Assembly: GCA_002339745.1 (NCBI GenBank)
Contig: DDKP01000153.1
Coordinates: 1 to 15,261 of the forward strand
Direction: 5' to 3'
From: Firmicutes bacterium UBA2595
GTDB lineage: Bacteria; Bacillota; Thermincolia; Thermincolales; UBA2595
Length of the DNA stretch: 15,261 nucleotides
The notes below the pieces were generated by a model. It was not told where the DNA came from and made no database searches. It saw only the letters and a list, made by a program, of their open reading frames with translations. Made by a program: the position numbers and the translations under genes. Below are positions 13,743-15,261 of this stretch, one piece after another (position 1 is the first letter of the stretch; the number at the start of each line of letters is the position of its first letter).

Positions 13743-13760
13743 GCCGTTCTTCACATACTA
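13731..13760 (+). promoter_or_regulatory. Candidate sigma-G-like promoter for tepA
   Basis: GCGTA (13731-13735), 18 bases, then CATACTA (13754-13760). Against the recalled sigma-G consensus GHATR-N18-CATXHTA this is four of five and seven of seven with exact spacing. The -35 lies inside the 3' arm of the RNase J terminator. The start site would be near 13767, 25 bases before tepA. Confidence 0.5.
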
Positions 13761-13791
13761 AAGACGAAAGTAGAATCGGGAGCGTGATTAA

Positions 13792-14685
13792 ATGTTTGAA
13801 TTTGATTGGACGCGGAGCCGGGGAGACGCTGACCTCAGCCAACCGGTGCCCGGAAACCTACAGGTGCCTGGGCAGCCTGGGGCGGTTCCTGCTCCAAATA
13901 TTTTGACTCCGCAGCCGGCGGAAGAGCCAGGTGAGCCTGATACATTACCGGAACAGACTCCGGCGGCCGAGCCGCAGCGTGTCAAAAGAACCAAACAGGG
14001 GATCAATAAAAAAGGTGACCTCAATAGCATAAAAGAACTGGGGCAGCTCAGCATACCCCAGACAAAGACGAATATCCACTGCCTGCCCATTGTGGGCCAG
14101 ATAGAAGGCCATATTGTGCTGCCGCCGCAGAACAAAACGACAAAGTACGAGCATCTTATTCCTCAGCTGGTGGCTCTGGAAGAAAATCCTGAAATTGAAG
14201 GCGTTTTAATCGTTCTCAATACCATCGGCGGTGACGTGGAAGCTGGTTTAGCTATTGCCGAGATGGTTACCGGTATGTCGAAACCGACTGTATCGTTAAT
14301 ATTGGGCGGAGGTCACAGCATAGGAGTTCCTGTGGCGGTAGCGGCAGACTATTCATTTATCGCCGAAACCGCCAGTATGACCATTCACCCCATCAGGCTG
14401 ACCGGCCTGGTAATAGGTGTTCCGCAGACATACGAGTACTTGGACAAAATGCAGGACCGGGTAGTAAATTTTATCACCCGGCATTCTAAAGTTACCGAAG
14501 AAAAACTGAGAGAGCTGATGTTCAGAACCGGCGAATTGGCCAGAGACATTGGCACCGTGTTGATTGGAAAGGATGCCGTGGAATGCGGGCTAATTAACGA
14601 AGTAGGCGGAATATCCGCCGCTGTCCGGAAACTGAACCAGTTAATCGGAGAGAGAAAAGAGTTGCAGGGAGGGTTTATCCAATGA
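13792..14685 (+). CDS. tepA: ClpP-like serine protease TepA
   Basis: ClpP/crotonase-fold peptidase, 297 residues. Residues 1-16 are followed by a proline- and glutamate-rich, probably disordered stretch (17-62) and a basic patch (63-74). The protease domain (about 92-280) shows LNTIGGDVEAGLAIAE (142-157), the nucleophile S176 in GGGHSIG and the catalytic histidine H199 in MTIHP, 23 residues apart, much as in ClpP (25). No signal peptide, so a cytoplasmic protein, despite the old name translocation-enhancing protein. In Bacillus tepA has, as I recall, been described as a forespore-expressed protease that helps spore outgrowth. A sigma-G-like promoter sits just upstream here. The start is ATG 13792, nine bases after GGGAG (13778-13782). 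Its stop overlaps the ylzJ start in ATGA. Confidence 0.92.
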   Translation: MFEFDWTRSRGDADLSQPVPGNLQVPGQPGAVPAPNILTPQPAEEPGEPDTLPEQTPAAEPQRVKRTKQGINKKGDLNSIKELGQLSIPQTKTNIHCLPIVGQIEGHIVLPPQNKTTKYEHLIPQLVALEENPEIEGVLIVLNTIGGDVEAGLAIAEMVTGMSKPTVSLILGGGHSIGVPVAVAADYSFIAETASMTIHPIRLTGLVIGVPQTYEYLDKMQDRVVNFITRHSKVTEEKLRELMFRTGELARDIGTVLIGKDAVECGLINEVGGISAAVRKLNQLIGERKELQGGFIQ

Positions 14686-14930
14686 GTATTTTGTATACTC
14701 CGTTACCCATCGAACAGGTACTGGAGGGCATTGATAAGGACGGGAGGCAATACCAGGAAATTGATATAGGCGGGGTTAAGTTGCTGGTTGAACAACAAAG
14801 CCTGGAGTCAGCCCGCGTTGTCCGCCTGATTAGCAGCAATCCGATGGATTATTTAAACAGCAAATTTCAACCGGGAACTGAACTAAAGTTTGTTCCCCAG
14901 TTTTCAAGGGAAGAGGAAAGCTTGACCTGA
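14682..14930 (+). CDS. ylzJ: YlzJ-like protein
   Basis: 82-residue protein of unknown function. Its N-terminal MSILYTPLPIEQVLEG matches the YlzJ-like family, named for the gene after tepA in Bacillus, and the middle IDIGGVKLLVEQ and a C-terminal NPMDYLNSKFQPG are consistent with it. No membrane segment, signal or metal motif is visible. The ATG overlaps the tepA stop by four bases (ATGA), and GGGAGGG (14667-14673) is eight bases upstream, so translation is coupled and the two proteins may act together. It is followed immediately by a terminator. In Bacillus the next gene is spoIIIE, which is absent here; a minus-strand gene comes instead. Confidence 0.88.
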   Translation: MSILYTPLPIEQVLEGIDKDGRQYQEIDIGGVKLLVEQQSLESARVVRLISSNPMDYLNSKFQPGTELKFVPQFSREEESLT

Positions 14931-14933
14931 ACG

Positions 14934-14957
14934 AAAAAAACCCCGGAAGGGGTTTTT
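14934..14957. terminator. Bidirectional terminator between ylzJ and the Cys-rich gene
   Basis: AAAAACCCC (14936-14944) pairs with GGGGTTTTT (14949-14957) around a GGAA tetraloop. Extra A on the left (from 14934) gives a seven-T run on the minus strand, and TTTTT-AA-TTTTT follows on the plus strand. It closes both convergent genes; its right end overlaps the stop codon of the minus-strand gene. Confidence 0.92.
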
Positions 14958-15168
14958 AATTTTTGGTTTCACATTGGATACATATTTTATCATTGGGAAG
15001 AAGATTTGGAGGAATGTCCGAACCTAGTAAATACAGTTTGTAGCGGGCGCACTTTTCAAAGTTTCTCTTGCAGTAATAGGTTTCAATGTTAAATTTGAGA
15101 GCGTCCAGCAGGTCAACTTTCGAAAACAGAACACATGTAGGTTTGATAGGGCAGACCGTTCTTTCCAA
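14956..15168 (-). CDS. Small cysteine-rich protein, function unknown
   Basis: 70 residues with six cysteines: C6, C12, C33, C40 and a terminal C63-x2-C66 pair, enough for a zinc or iron-sulfur site. The pattern C-P-x4-C ... YC-x6-CARY ... LG-x-D-I-P-x2-LLPND resembles short cysteine-rich proteins/domains seen in anaerobic Firmicutes and archaea that end in a VPxxLxPN-like motif; I know no function for them. Evidence that it is real: TTG 15168 lies nine bases after GGAGG, the stop coincides with a bidirectional terminator, and the cysteines are regularly placed. The 93 bases upstream (15169-15261) are AT-rich, with only a weak promoter candidate on the minus strand. It interrupts the tepA-ylzJ-spoIIIE order known from Bacillus. 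Confidence 0.7.
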   Translation of the reverse strand: MERTVCPIKPTCVLFSKVDLLDALKFNIETYYCKRNFEKCARYKLYLLGSDIPPNLLPNDKICIQCETKN

Positions 15169-15261
15169 ATCCAGACACCTCCAAGAATGATTGATTTCGC
15201 CAAAATATCTACTCTATATTTAATACATTCTATATATCGACATTAATTCCTACTTTTTTTA

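Overview
The window looks like chromosomal DNA from an anaerobic, spore-forming Clostridia of the Desulfotomaculum/Pelotomaculum kind. The evidence is the gene order, which matches the Bacillus subtilis ylxY-mlpA-ymxH-dpaA-dpaB-asd-dapG-dapA-rnjB-tepA-ylzJ segment, together with clostridial additions (dacF-like, dut, dapB, split thrE), strong AGGAGG-type ribosome sites, frequent GTG/TTG starts and moderate GC. The taxon is an inference from layout and protein style; no search was run.

Layout. Bases 1-244 hold no convincing gene, but carry a probable terminator of an upstream gene (pnp would be expected there) and part of a repeat. From 245 to 4371 on the plus strand: a polysaccharide deacetylase (ylxY type), a DacF-like D,D-carboxypeptidase, an M16 zinc protease (mlpA), dUTPase (dut) and a YlmC/YmxH PRC-barrel sporulation protein, closed by a terminator. 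From 4497 to 5854 on the minus strand: a two-gene ThrE-type exporter, with a degenerate heptanucleotide tandem repeat between the two genes and a long inverted repeat after the second. From 6051 to 11732 on the plus strand: dapB, dpaA, dpaB, asd, dapG, dapA. After a terminator and a well-formed promoter come ribonuclease J (12044-13708), a strong terminator, then tepA and ylzJ (13792-14930). A convergent small cysteine-rich gene (14956-15168) shares a bidirectional terminator with ylzJ.

How the genes work together. DapG, Asd and DapA carry aspartate to 4-hydroxy-tetrahydrodipicolinate. DapB then sends it toward diaminopimelate/lysine and peptidoglycan, while DpaA/DpaB send it to dipicolinic acid for the spore core. 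The cluster therefore holds both arms of the branch point. DacF-like, YlxY-like, YmxH and TepA add further envelope and spore functions.

Most interesting signals. (1) Between dapB and dpaA there is a sigma-K-like promoter whose -35 overlaps an exact 9-nt anti-Shine-Dalgarno for the dpaA ribosome site. Read-through RNA from dapB would hide the site, while RNA started at the internal promoter would not. (2) A sigma-G-like promoter for tepA is embedded in the RNase J terminator. (3) The RNase J leader carries a copy of the 3' arm of that gene's own terminator, and so is complementary to the mRNA 3' end. (4) A nine-unit heptanucleotide repeat lies inside the thrE operon.
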